From: Pseudomonadota bacterium
Lineage (GTDB): Bacteria > Pseudomonadota > Gammaproteobacteria > Thiotrichales > Thiotrichaceae
DNA: 64,000 bases
Direction: 5' to 3'
Assembly (NCBI GenBank): GCA_002747435.1
Contig: PDPH01000051.1
Coordinates: 19,544 to 83,543 of the forward strand
Made by a program: the position numbers and the translations under genes. Below, one piece after another: positions 55,264 to 63,996 of this stretch. Below the pieces are notes generated by a model that was not told where the DNA came from, did not search any database, and saw only the letters and a list, made by a program, of their open reading frames with translations. The stretch's first letter is position 1. Each line of letters opens with the position of its first letter.

Positions 55264-56502
55264 CTATCCCGGCAAACCATCTACCCGCCGATGCCATAAG
55301 AATGCAGCAAACTGCCATAGATAAATCGCAAAGGCACTTGCCCATAACAAGGCTGACCCTAAATAGGCTGCTTGTATCCAAGTGGGATAAAAAGGAATGA
55401 AACTACGCAAGGCCGTAGCCGTAATGAGTAGTATTGCAGCTAGTAGTACACCGTAATTAGGCTGTAAATCCCTGCCTGTATGTACGACCGCTACAATGGA
55501 CATAATTGCCAAATAAGCCAAACCTAAAGCACCGCTCGTTAAAACGTGACGAAAATGATTGAGTGCATATCCATCTTTATTAAGATGGTCTATACCTAAC
55601 AAGCCATAACCGAGAGCCATTAAGATAATGGTTAGCCACAATAACCAAGCAGGGTATAAACAAAGTACTGGAACTTCTTTTTCAAAATAATCATTTAATA
55701 AATTGAGCACAGCCGCTGCTGCTGCCAATGCCAGCCAAGCCAGGCTGGGATGTTGAGGTGTGATATACTCTACCACCCCATAAAGGGCAATAATAAAAAT
55801 GGCAAAATTATAACGTGGTGGTCGTGCCAGAAAGACCGCATCAATACCTTTATGTTCTAGTTGCTCACTCAAGGCAGCCGTTCCAACACGACGTAAGACC
55901 AATAGCACCAGAATCATAAAAGCATGAATAGAGAATTGCAGAATACTCAAGGTGGCGGTCTCAAGCCAGCCCAATCTTGCTGCAAAAAACCAAACCTGCA
56001 AGCCTACCAACAAGCTTAAAGCCACCAGCAGACCCCATTGACGACGTAAGGGATCTGTTAGGATAGGTTTAGCCACCAAAGCGATCATCACAACATAAAA
56101 ACCTACATTGAGTAAAGCTGTCAGATAAATGCCAGTAAAATCAATCAACCAAAAACTAATGCGTCCGCCCAACCATAATAAAACCAATGCCAATAAAGGC
56201 TTACCCACCAGTGGCGCATGTTGCTCAAAAAACTCAGGAATAGCCGTTAGTAAAAAACCTGCAATCCCAGCACCTGCCAGACCAAACAGCATTTCATACT
56301 GATGCCAATCCATCGGGTTTTGAGTCAGTTGAAGCGGTAATACACCACCCCATAGCAGCCCCCACAACACGATAGAAAGGATTAGATACAGCGGTAATAA
56401 AAGAAAAAATGGCCGAAAACCATAAGCCAGCAATATTGGGTAAGTACCTGTTGGGTAATTGCCATAATGACTCGTTTTAGTAACCGTACTGACTTTAGCC
56501 AT
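55264..56502 (-). CDS. nnrS: NnrS family heme/copper membrane protein, copy 1
   Basis: 412 residues from the ATG at 56502 (GGAG site, 6-base gap); the start overlaps the stop of the ABC ATPase gene by 8 bases. Twelve membrane helices; LAYGFRPFFLLLPLYLILS at the start, DWHQYEMLFGLAGAGIAGFLL and LRSFIPFYPT are family blocks with conserved His. NnrS proteins bind heme and copper and protect against nitric oxide stress. Last gene of a TonB-SBP-permease-ATPase-NnrS operon. A second copy lies at 62140. Confidence 0.92.
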   Translation of the reverse strand: MAKVSTVTKTSHYGNYPTGTYPILLAYGFRPFFLLLPLYLILSIVLWGLLWGGVLPLQLTQNPMDWHQYEMLFGLAGAGIAGFLLTAIPEFFEQHAPLVGKPLLALVLLWLGGRISFWLIDFTGIYLTALLNVGFYVVMIALVAKPILTDPLRRQWGLLVALSLLVGLQVWFFAARLGWLETATLSILQFSIHAFMILVLLVLRRVGTAALSEQLEHKGIDAVFLARPPRYNFAIFIIALYGVVEYITPQHPSLAWLALAAAAAVLNLLNDYFEKEVPVLCLYPAWLLWLTIILMALGYGLLGIDHLNKDGYALNHFRHVLTSGALGLAYLAIMSIVAVVHTGRDLQPNYGVLLAAILLITATALRSFIPFYPTWIQAAYLGSALLWASAFAIYLWQFAAFLWHRRVDGLPG

Positions 56503-57253
56503 GCCTAGCTCCCAACTGTAACTCAAAGGTTTGCATCACTAGAGGCTCAGCCAACAGTGTTGCCGTTTTTTGATAAACAAACGTATCGCTACGTTGTTGG
56601 AGAGGTAAGTCAATTGCAAATTGCGCCACTATGCGACCAGGTTTACTGTCTAGTAATAAAATACGATGACTTAAGCGCACAGCCTCCATTAAATCGTGGG
56701 TAATGAATAAAACACCACTATTTTGCTGCTCAACCCAATCTATCAAAATACTTTGGAGCTCTTGCTTTAAGCCAATATCCAAGGCGGAAAAAGGCTCATC
56801 TAAAAATAATAAAGCGGGTTGAATAACTAAAGCGCGTGCAAAAGCAACTCGCTGGCGCATACCACCACTTAAATCCTTAGGATATTTCGCTAAATCAGCT
56901 GTATCCAACCCGAAACGCTCAGCAATGGCTTGGGCTTGTTGTTGACGTTGTGCTTTGGGAATACCACGTGCTTTTAGGCCAAATGCCACATTATCCAAAG
57001 CCGTTTGCCAAGGCAATAAACGCGCATCCTGAAAAGCACAAGCAAAACTAGCGAAAGTATTTATCACTTTGCCTTGTGTCACTTCTAATAAACCAGCACA
57101 TATATGCAATAAAGTGGTCTTACCACCACCGCTAGGGCCAACCAGCGCAACGACCTCACCTGCGTCAAGCCTAAAATCAATCTGGCGCAAAATTTCGGTG
57201 GGTCCAAAACTATGGCTCAGCCTGTCGACTTCTAAATAGCCTAGCTGCGCCAT
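56495..57253 (-). CDS. ABC importer ATPase, SsuB/TauB/NrtD type
   Basis: 252 residues. Walker A GPSGGGKTT, signature LSGGMRQR, Walker B LLFLDEPFSALD and H-loop FITHDLMEA. The group serves importers of nitrate, taurine, sulfonates and other small oxyanions or cofactors. It overlaps the permease gene by 13 bases and the nnrS gene by 8, so the genes are tightly coupled. Cargo is not evident; see the binding protein. Confidence 0.92.
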   Translation of the reverse strand: MAQLGYLEVDRLSHSFGPTEILRQIDFRLDAGEVVALVGPSGGGKTTLLHICAGLLEVTQGKVINTFASFACAFQDARLLPWQTALDNVAFGLKARGIPKAQRQQQAQAIAERFGLDTADLAKYPKDLSGGMRQRVAFARALVIQPALLFLDEPFSALDIGLKQELQSILIDWVEQQNSGVLFITHDLMEAVRLSHRILLLDSKPGRIVAQFAIDLPLQQRSDTFVYQKTATLLAEPLVMQTFELQLGARHG

Positions 57254-58023
57254 TGCTCTACTTCACGCTTAATCGGTTCCATCAACAGGTATTCCACCAA
57301 TAGCAATGAACCGACCATCATAACCACAAGCGCTAAGGCTGAGGCTGTATCCAATTGACTACGAGCTACCGCCAAAGCAGCGCCAATACCGTCAGGTGTT
57401 GACAATAACTCGGCCATCACCACAATTTTCCAGCTCATGCCCAAGGCAGCGATCCAAGCGGGAAATACATAAGAGAATACATGCGGTAATAAAACATCCG
57501 TAAACTGCATCCAAGCAGGTGTTTGAAAACTCTCACTCATAATTTTGAGATCATTTTCCAAGGTACGTGTACCTTGTAATGCCCCAAGAAACACTATAGG
57601 AAAAGCAGCAACAACGACGGTAAAAATAACGGTCTGATCGCTCATACCAAACCAAATCATGGCTAATACAATCCAAGCAATCGGCGGCATGCCCATCAAA
57701 ATGGTCATCAGTGGACGGCTCATCAATGCAGCGGTAACAAACTGTCCTGCCAATAAACCTAAAGCCGTACCCAACCCGACTGATAGCACAAAGCCCCACA
57801 GTGCCCGTTTTAAGGTAATCCATACATTGGCCTGCATCTCCGGGTCTTGTAACAGATGCCACAAACTCGTAAAAGTTTGCACAGGCGCAGGCAACACTAA
57901 AGCGCCATAGTGTTGATAGCCCCACTCCCACAAAGCGATTAATAATAAGATACTGGCCAAAGTCCCCCAACCACTCCAAAGATAGCGTGGGAACTCAGCC
58001 AATAACTTCAGCATTATCTTCAA
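57241..58023 (-). CDS. ABC importer permease, SsuC type
   Basis: 260 residues with about six helices. The EAA-type loop appears as MSESFQTPAWMQFTDVLLPHVF, and GMSWKIVVMAELLSTPDGIG is the conserved block of the SsuC/TauC/NrtB group. The start overlaps the binding-protein stop in ATGA. Together with the ATPase it forms the inner-membrane importer of the operon. Confidence 0.92.
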   Translation of the reverse strand: MKIMLKLLAEFPRYLWSGWGTLASILLLIALWEWGYQHYGALVLPAPVQTFTSLWHLLQDPEMQANVWITLKRALWGFVLSVGLGTALGLLAGQFVTAALMSRPLMTILMGMPPIAWIVLAMIWFGMSDQTVIFTVVVAAFPIVFLGALQGTRTLENDLKIMSESFQTPAWMQFTDVLLPHVFSYVFPAWIAALGMSWKIVVMAELLSTPDGIGAALAVARSQLDTASALALVVMMVGSLLLVEYLLMEPIKREVEQWRS

Positions 58024-59006
58024 GGGTAATAAAAGCCATCGTCAGGTAATTTACCACCCATTACAGCGGGCGTATTATCCAACAACATCTGAAAAAACTG
58101 TTCTAGTTCAGGACGAGCTTCTGGCGCTGTAACCGTTTTAAATTGAGCCGTTTTGATCGAATCTGCCACTGCTTCAGGAATTAATAAGCTAATCCGTTCA
58201 GCAACCATATCTCCTGCTGCTTCAGGGTTATCTAACACCCATTGAGTAGCTTTGGCATACTCCTCTATAAAACGTTGAATGACCCTATCAGATAACTGCG
58301 AATTAATGACTGCCATACCTGCTTGGGGAATACGTGCTTCCTGTTTTAACACCCGCCCCCACTCCTGTTGCAAATCAACACTGCGATATAAATCTGGCGC
58401 GACGATACTGATGGGGAAAGATTGCGTCTTACGCAGAGCCATTGAAACCGCAGGTTCTGCCAATAACGCATGTTCAGCGCGCCGCATAATCAGCATTTGC
58501 ATAGCATCTAGCGGATTAGCCACATAGGTCAGTTTCAAGTCTTGCTTAATATCCAGACCTTCCTGTTCCGCTAAATACTGAAAAATAATATCAGGCATAT
58601 CGCCACGAAATGGCATAATGACTTCCTTACCCTTGAAATCAGCCAATGTCTTGAGTGAGTTGTCACGAGAGACCATCCATAAAACACCCCACACGGATAC
58701 ATTCAACAAACGAATATCGACCCCTTTATTATATAGGTTGGCGGCTGCATTAGTCGGTACTGCAATAAAATCTACCTCACCATTTAAAGCAAGTGCTCGC
58801 ATTTGATCAGGATCTTGCCAAGTCAAAAACTCTACCTGCTTAGCTACATCGTTCAGTGCACCGCTATTTACCATTTTTACCAATGGATTGGATACTGAAG
58901 CAAAGGGACCTGCTAGTGTCAGTTTATCTAGCTTTTCTTCAGCCATGCCGCCCGTTGGGCTAAACAGACTTAAAACGAGTACCCACAAAATCATTAACTT
59001 ATACAT
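58020..59006 (-). CDS. ABC importer substrate-binding protein, NMT1/SsuA type
   Basis: 328 residues with a signal peptide (MYKLMILWVLVLSLF, cleavage near GGMA). The mature protein is of the NMT1/THI5/SsuA type (DKLTLAGPFASVSNPLVKMV, GEVDFIAVPTNAAANLYNKG, FKGKEVIMPFRGDMPDIIF). Its closest context is that of denitrifier importers paired with TonB receptors and NnrS, whose ligand is not settled. The start shares one base with the stop of the receptor gene (TAATG). A GAGGGAG site precedes it. Confidence 0.88.
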   Translation of the reverse strand: MYKLMILWVLVLSLFSPTGGMAEEKLDKLTLAGPFASVSNPLVKMVNSGALNDVAKQVEFLTWQDPDQMRALALNGEVDFIAVPTNAAANLYNKGVDIRLLNVSVWGVLWMVSRDNSLKTLADFKGKEVIMPFRGDMPDIIFQYLAEQEGLDIKQDLKLTYVANPLDAMQMLIMRRAEHALLAEPAVSMALRKTQSFPISIVAPDLYRSVDLQQEWGRVLKQEARIPQAGMAVINSQLSDRVIQRFIEEYAKATQWVLDNPEAAGDMVAERISLLIPEAVADSIKTAQFKTVTAPEARPELEQFFQMLLDNTPAVMGGKLPDDGFYYP

Positions 59007-60934
59007 TAGAAACTCCCTCGCACACCCATATGAACCATACGCCCTGGATCAGAACCTAGACGCTTTTCCACGGATTCATCCGTTATATTGCGTACCCCGC
59101 CAAACACCTCCCAGCGACCTTGTTGATCCAAGGCATACTGTGTATTGAAATGCAGCATAGCTTGGCTGTCGGTATAATGCCCATGCCCCTGTTCGGTATA
59201 GAATTGTTTGCCCAAATATTCTGCACTCAAGCCAAGATTCAAGCGTGGCGTTGCCTGCCAATCCAGCTTCGCATTGAGGGTGCGTTCTGGTGTATATTCT
59301 AAAGGCTTAGCTGTTTCCTTATTTTCAGTATCCAACTCATACCAACTCAATTTACCGTGCCAATCGGCATTAAAGGCATATTCGAGGCGAGCTTCCAAAC
59401 CCTTAGTGGTGGCTTCGCTGATATTTTTGAAAGTAAAGTAACTGGTTTGCCCTGTGCCTTCCCGAATTTGTTCAATACGGTTAGTAATGTCATTAAAGAA
59501 GACTGCAAAATCATATTTAAGCTTACCATTCTGCCCTCCTAAACCAAGCTCATAGGCATTGGTACTTTCTGGCTTTAAGTCATAAGGTGTTTTGCCACGA
59601 GCAGGGTCAGTGGTATAAGCACCCAACTGTACGCCTGTAGGTGTCTGTTTTTGGATGTATAGCTCACGAATATCAGGGACGCGATAACCTTGTCCCGCAC
59701 TAGCACGTAAATTCAAACCTTTACCGAGCGCTTGATTAATACCGATACGCGCAGTGGTTTTACTATTATTTTGTTCAGCACGGTGTTGGCCATTCGCATC
59801 TACATACGCGTCTTGAGTATATCGGTCATAGCGCCCACCGATAGTTAGGCGTAAGCTAGGCGTAATTTGCCACTCATCTTGTGCATACACTGCCTTACTA
59901 TTAACCCCACGCGCACTGAGTTTACTGGTTTGTGTAAATACAGTTGCTTCACGGTCTTCATCGCGCCATTCAGCGCCTGCGGTCACAAAATGCTTCTCAT
60001 CGGGGCTATACCAAGTAGCGGTGCTTTCAAAAGCCTTGATTTTTACATTGGCATTCATACCACTAGCTGATGAGGCAACTTCGTTAGGGTAGCCAAAATC
60101 AGCAAAGTACTTGAGCATAGAAGCTTCACGATAAGTTACATCAACTGGATAATTTTCTTGCACATTGGCTTGTACCTGTTCACGGAATTGATCAAACGAA
60201 GCCTGTACCGCTGCACGATCTGTTGTTAGTTTGCTTGGATCAAGTGGCTTAGGCTTAACCGTACCGTCTGCTTGCAGATAAAAAGGATTACCCTTAGTGA
60301 TAGGATGATTAGGATTAAGAAAACCCGGTGTTGTAGGTATTGCAGCAATGGGATGTTGGCCTCGGCCAATTCGCGTATTGGTATATTCACGCTCACTATA
60401 AGGATCGGTCTGTAAACGCGACACATTCAGACTATAACGTATCTTACCCTTCCCACCACGTAGATGGGCACTGACATTATCACTGTCCGCCTCCCCGTGG
60501 GTATTACTACCATGACTGAGACTAACTTCACCTCGCCATTCGCCACTTTGTGGTTGTTTAGTAATAATATTAATGACCCCGCCCAACGCATCCGCACCAT
60601 ACAAAGCTGACATGGGACCTTTAACAATTTCGATACGCGCAATACTGGAAGCTGGAATCCGCTCCATGTCGTAGGGATTTTTGACCTCGCCCGCCAAACG
60701 CCGTCCATCTATTAGCCAAAGCGTTCCTGTCGCTCCTAACCCTCTGAGGCTGACCGAACTTTTAGAAGCCGCGCTGGCTGCTGGAAAAGTACCGTATTGC
60801 AAAGTTAAGCCTGGCGTATTATCAAAAATATCTTTTAAAGTTTGAGCACCCATGCTTTCTATAGCCTGTTGACTAATGACTTGTACGCTGGAACTCACCC
60901 CTTCAATAGGTTGAGGTGTACGAGTAGCCGTCGA
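59006..60934 (-). pseudogene. TonB-dependent outer-membrane receptor lacking its leader
   Basis: From a GTG at 60898 the frame encodes 630 residues: plug domain (SVQVISQQAIESMGAQTLKD, IEIVKGPMSALYGADALGGV) and a complete beta-barrel ending in ...MGVRGSF with terminal Phe. Upstream of the GTG the same frame keeps 12 homologous codons (STATRTPQPIEG; receptors usually read VVVTATRTP), then unrelated sequence without any start codon. The signal peptide and most of the TonB box are thus missing. Without them the protein cannot reach the outer membrane, unless the damage is a sequencing error. It heads the importer-nnrS operon. Confidence 0.75.
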
Positions 60935-60995
60935 TGAGCAAAAATCCCTGTGGCTAAATAAATGGCATGGCTGAGGGAGAACTGAAAATAACGAT

Positions 60996-61013
60996 CCCTA
61001 GCAAAAACTAGGG
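60996..61013. terminator. Small hairpin between DUF454 gene and receptor
   Basis: Arms ccctag / ctaggg around caaaaa, 23 bases after the DUF454 stop. On the minus strand it could be a weak terminator separating DUF454 from the receptor remnant. No long T-run follows. Confidence 0.35.
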
Positions 61014-61035
61014 TGACTAGCACACTAATCCGCAG

Positions 61036-61452
61036 CTAATCTAATACAGACTCCTTCAAATGATAATGATTACTCTCAACAAATTTAGCAGCCTTTTCCG
61101 GCCGGGTCACTAGCCAGACAGCAGCAGTACCCATGATTAGGTAAGTCAACGTCAAAACCCACCAAGGAGTCATACTAAACCATGCTAGACTGAAAGCACT
61201 TATGCACATGACACTAATCGCCAAAACTTTAGCTCTACGTGGCACAATTCCATGTTGTTTCCAGTTGCGCACTAACACACCAAAACGTGGGTGATGCCAA
61301 AGATAATGTTGTAAACGTTTAGAGCTTCGTGAAAACAGCCATAAAGCCAATAACATAAATGGGGTGGTAGGTAATACGGGAAGAAATACGCCCGCAACTC
61401 CTAAACCAAAAAATAGCATACCCAATGTGATAAAAATCAAACGCTTAAGCAT
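61036..61452 (-). CDS. DUF454 (YbaN-type) inner-membrane protein
   Basis: 138 residues with three to four helices. The block GLGVAGVFLPVLPTTPFMLLAL, followed by RSSKRLQHYLWHHPRFG, is the DUF454/YbaN signature. Function is unknown, but the family often sits next to heme- or NO-related genes in denitrifiers. It is the first gene leftward from the divergent NsrR-box region and so is likely controlled by NsrR. Confidence 0.9.
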   Translation of the reverse strand: MLKRLIFITLGMLFFGLGVAGVFLPVLPTTPFMLLALWLFSRSSKRLQHYLWHHPRFGVLVRNWKQHGIVPRRAKVLAISVMCISAFSLAWFSMTPWWVLTLTYLIMGTAAVWLVTRPEKAAKFVESNHYHLKESVLD

Positions 61453-61576
61453 GAATATAAACTTTCTCCAAATGTAAACGAATACATACCCAACCCATCT
61501 TGCACTGCTTCATAGTGTTGATTATCTCGCATTACTGGCTTCTTACGCTATATTCGCTAGCGACCAAATACTAATT

Positions 61577-61597
61577 AATGTATATTAAATACATCTT
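61577..61597. promoter_or_regulatory. NsrR-type operator
   Basis: Half-sites atgtat (61578-61583) and atacat (61589-61594) around the 5-base spacer attaa, with flanking A/T and ctt. This matches the NsrR pattern ATGyAT-N5-ATrCAT of the consensus AAGATGCATTTnAAATGCATCTT. It lies between the divergent DUF454 and nsrR genes, 95 bases upstream of nsrR. Confidence 0.75.
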
Positions 61598-61688
61598 AAA
61601 GAAAAGAGATACCTTGTCAAAAGTTTCTAATTTATAAAACCTAATATTATTTTTGAATTTTCAAAAATCAGGATAGACACCAACCGTT

Positions 61689-62126
61689 ATGCGCATCACC
61701 ACTTACAGTGATTACTCACTCAGGGTACTCATCTACCTAGCCACCCAAACAGAAAATAGGGTCACTATCGAGCAAATTGCTGTTGCTTATGGCATCTCAC
61801 ATAATCATTTGACGAAAGTGGTACATCAATTAAGTCGGCTGGGCTACGTGGATAGTGTACGCGGCAAACAAGGCGGATTACGCCTACGCTGTACACCGGA
61901 TGCCATCAACCTAGGTGTATTGCTGCGTGAGACCGAAACGGACATGGCCTTAGTGGAGTGTATGGGGGATGACAACCGCTGTATGATTAACCCTGTGTGC
62001 AATTTGAAAGCCGTTTTTACGCAAGCATTACAGGCTTTTTTACAAGTAATGGATCAATATAGCCTTGCTGATATCCTACCTAAACACCAACAAACACAGT
62101 TACGCCGTTTATTACAGATGGCTTAA
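61689..62126 (+). CDS. nsrR: Nitric oxide-sensing repressor NsrR (Rrf2 family)
   Basis: 145 residues. N-terminal winged helix (MRITTYSDYSLRVLIYLATQ, GISHNHLTKVVHQLSRLGYV, RGKQGGLRL). The three Fe-S ligating Cys are 91, 98 and 104 in ECMGDDNRCMINPVCNL, the NsrR spacing. NsrR holds a cluster that NO destroys, which relieves repression of NO-protective genes. An NsrR-type box in its own promoter region suggests autoregulation. The second nnrS gene follows 13 bases later, so the two are co-transcribed. Confidence 0.93.
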   Translation: MRITTYSDYSLRVLIYLATQTENRVTIEQIAVAYGISHNHLTKVVHQLSRLGYVDSVRGKQGGLRLRCTPDAINLGVLLRETETDMALVECMGDDNRCMINPVCNLKAVFTQALQAFLQVMDQYSLADILPKHQQTQLRRLLQMA

Positions 62127-62139
62127 GGGAAGCCCTACT

Positions 62140-63357
62140 ATGAGTTTATTACGCCTTGAATCCTCTCCAAAGACAAACAGCCGTTGGGCTTTGTCGCAGT
62201 TGGGTTTTCGACCTTTTTTCCTATTGGCAAGTCTGTTTGCCTTATTCGGTATGATGGTTTGGATGGCGCTTTATTTATGGGCTTGGCAAGGTTTACCCGG
62301 TCGCTACCCACCTATGAGCTGGCATGCTCATGAAATGATTTTTGGTTATACTGTCGCAGTCGTAGCAGGCTTTCTATTAACAGCCGTGCGCAACTGGACA
62401 GGTGTGCAAACCTTACATGGCTGGCCACTCTTATTGCTGGCAAGTTTATGGCTGATAGCACGCCTACTCCCCTTTACCACATTGCCTTTCGCCCTATTAG
62501 CTCTGATTGATTTGAGCTTTATGTTGCTGTTACTGCTCAGTGTCGTTTGGCCGATTATTCAAGTACGGCAATGGACACAAATCGGCATTATCAGCAAACT
62601 AGCCTTATTATGTTTGGCAAATACCGTGTTTTATCTAGGATTGTTGGGCATCTGGCCGCTGGGTTTGTCACTTGGTATTTATGCGGGATTTTATTTGATT
62701 ATTGCTTTGATCCTGACGATAGGACGGCGAATCATTCCGTTTTTTATTGAGCGTGGCATTGGCGTACCGTTTCAAGCACGTAATCATGTCTGGGTAGATC
62801 ACGGTAGCTTGGTATTATTGCTACTCTTTTTGCTAGCTGAGTTATTCTTTATTGCCACAAGACATCCAAGCGCTCTATGGCTAGTGACTGTATTAGCTGC
62901 GCTACAAGTGCTTTTACATAGCTGGCGACTCTGGGCTTGGTATCATCCAGCTATTTGGAAAAAACCTTTACTATGGGTATTGTATGTGGCTTACACGTGG
63001 CTAGTGTTGGGCTTTTTACTAAAAGCTCTCACGCCTTTCTTAGGGCTATCGCCTTGGCTTGCTTTACATGCTTTTGCTTATGGCGGCATGGGCATGATAA
63101 CTGCTGGTATGATGGCACGAGTGAGTTTGGGTCATACTGGACGTAATGTATTTGCGCCACCTATACTGCTGACACCGATGTTCTTACTCTTATTATTAGG
63201 TGCTGTGATTCGAGTTTTGGTGGATGCTTTATTTCCAGCATCGCATTGGACATGGGTAATGCTATCGCAATTATTATGGATAGCTGCTTTTATTTTATTT
63301 GTTGCCATCTATTTACCCATGCTCAGCCAAGCGCGAATCGATGGTCAATATGGTTGA
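62140..63357 (+). CDS. nnrS: NnrS family heme/copper membrane protein, copy 2
   Basis: 405 residues from the ATG at 62140 (AAGGGA upstream); the frame from 62065 runs back over nsrR. Twelve helices with the family blocks LGFRPFFLLASLFALFG, SWHAHEMIFGYTVAVVAGFL (conserved His pair) and IGRRIIPFFIERG. Same role as copy 1: resistance to NO. Sequence differs clearly from copy 1, so the pair is old or separately acquired rather than a recent duplicate. Confidence 0.92.
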   Translation: MSLLRLESSPKTNSRWALSQLGFRPFFLLASLFALFGMMVWMALYLWAWQGLPGRYPPMSWHAHEMIFGYTVAVVAGFLLTAVRNWTGVQTLHGWPLLLLASLWLIARLLPFTTLPFALLALIDLSFMLLLLLSVVWPIIQVRQWTQIGIISKLALLCLANTVFYLGLLGIWPLGLSLGIYAGFYLIIALILTIGRRIIPFFIERGIGVPFQARNHVWVDHGSLVLLLLFLLAELFFIATRHPSALWLVTVLAALQVLLHSWRLWAWYHPAIWKKPLLWVLYVAYTWLVLGFLLKALTPFLGLSPWLALHAFAYGGMGMITAGMMARVSLGHTGRNVFAPPILLTPMFLLLLLGAVIRVLVDALFPASHWTWVMLSQLLWIAAFILFVAIYLPMLSQARIDGQYG

Positions 63358-63455
63358 TGAATAAAACATAGCCCTCTCATGCCCTCATGGTATTAACCTA
63401 GCACGAACAGCGCGTAAAATGCTATGTTTAAGGCTTTACAGCCACTCTATTAAGC

Positions 63456-63655
63456 GTGTTGTATTTTCTCAAGAACTTTGATTGTGAAGAATGTACTTAT
63501 CCTGAGCAAATGTTGGGTGAAAATATTGCTTCCGATTACGGCAAGATCATGGGCTTATTCAGTATTGGTGAACGCGATACTAATTTTGCAGTACTCGATG
63601 AAATCATTAACAACGGTGAGATCCGCGCTACCCAACGGCGCAAGTTTGATTTTTC
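63456..63655 (+). pseudogene. Gene fragment interrupted by an IS1-family element
   Basis: A frame of about 66 codons with a GTG at 63456 (open from 63432) encodes VLYFLKNFDCEECTYPEQML ... GKIMGLFSIGERDTNFAVLD and INNGEIRATQRRKFDF. The codons after that lie in the IS end and lead to a stop. It is acidic, with a CEEC pair. I recognise no family. The remainder should lie beyond the right end of the IS, outside the window. Confidence 0.5.
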
Positions 63656-63723
63656 GGTCGTGCCTCACTTTAGTTGAAAGCTAACTTTGTTACACTACAG
63701 CTTTTATCTATGGATGAATCCCG

Positions 63724-63996
63724 ATGGCTACAGTCGAAGTTGAATGCAGAGCCTGCCAGAGTCACGCCATATACCGTCATGGCAGAGCCAGTAGTGGTGA
63801 GCGGCGTTACCGGTGTAAAGATTGTGGTCACTGTTTTCAGCTCACCTACCGCTACCCTGGTAACGAACCGGGCATGGCAGAGCGAATCATCGAGATGGCC
63901 ATGAATGGCTCAGGTGTCCGGGATACCAGCCGGGTATTAGGCATCAGCCAGAATACCGTGATTCGCACTTTAAAAAACTCGATCCGCCGTCATTAA
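63724..63996 (+). CDS. insA: IS1-family InsA protein
   Basis: 90 residues. Zinc-finger-like Cys set (VECRACQSHAIYRHGRAS, YRCKDCGHCFQLTY) and helix-turn-helix MNGSGVRDTSRVLGISQNTV follow IS1 InsA closely. InsA binds the IS ends and represses transposition. The A6C slippery run at 63972-63978 allows a -1 shift into InsB', giving the transposase; after the shift the next codons read KKLDPPSLT, as IS1 transframe proteins do. Confidence 0.92.
   Translation: MATVEVECRACQSHAIYRHGRASSGERRYRCKDCGHCFQLTYRYPGNEPGMAERIIEMAMNGSGVRDTSRVLGISQNTVIRTLKNSIRRH
63972..63978 (+). other. Programmed -1 frameshift site of IS1 (A6C)
   Basis: aaaaaac near the end of insA is the canonical IS1 slippery heptamer. Slippage by -1 fuses InsA to InsB'. 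Confidence 0.8.

Noticed and set aside
63364..63429. 9-bp inverted repeat aaacatagc / gctatgttt separated by 48 bases
   Set aside because: Could mark a small transposable remnant, but there is no second copy or target duplication in the window.
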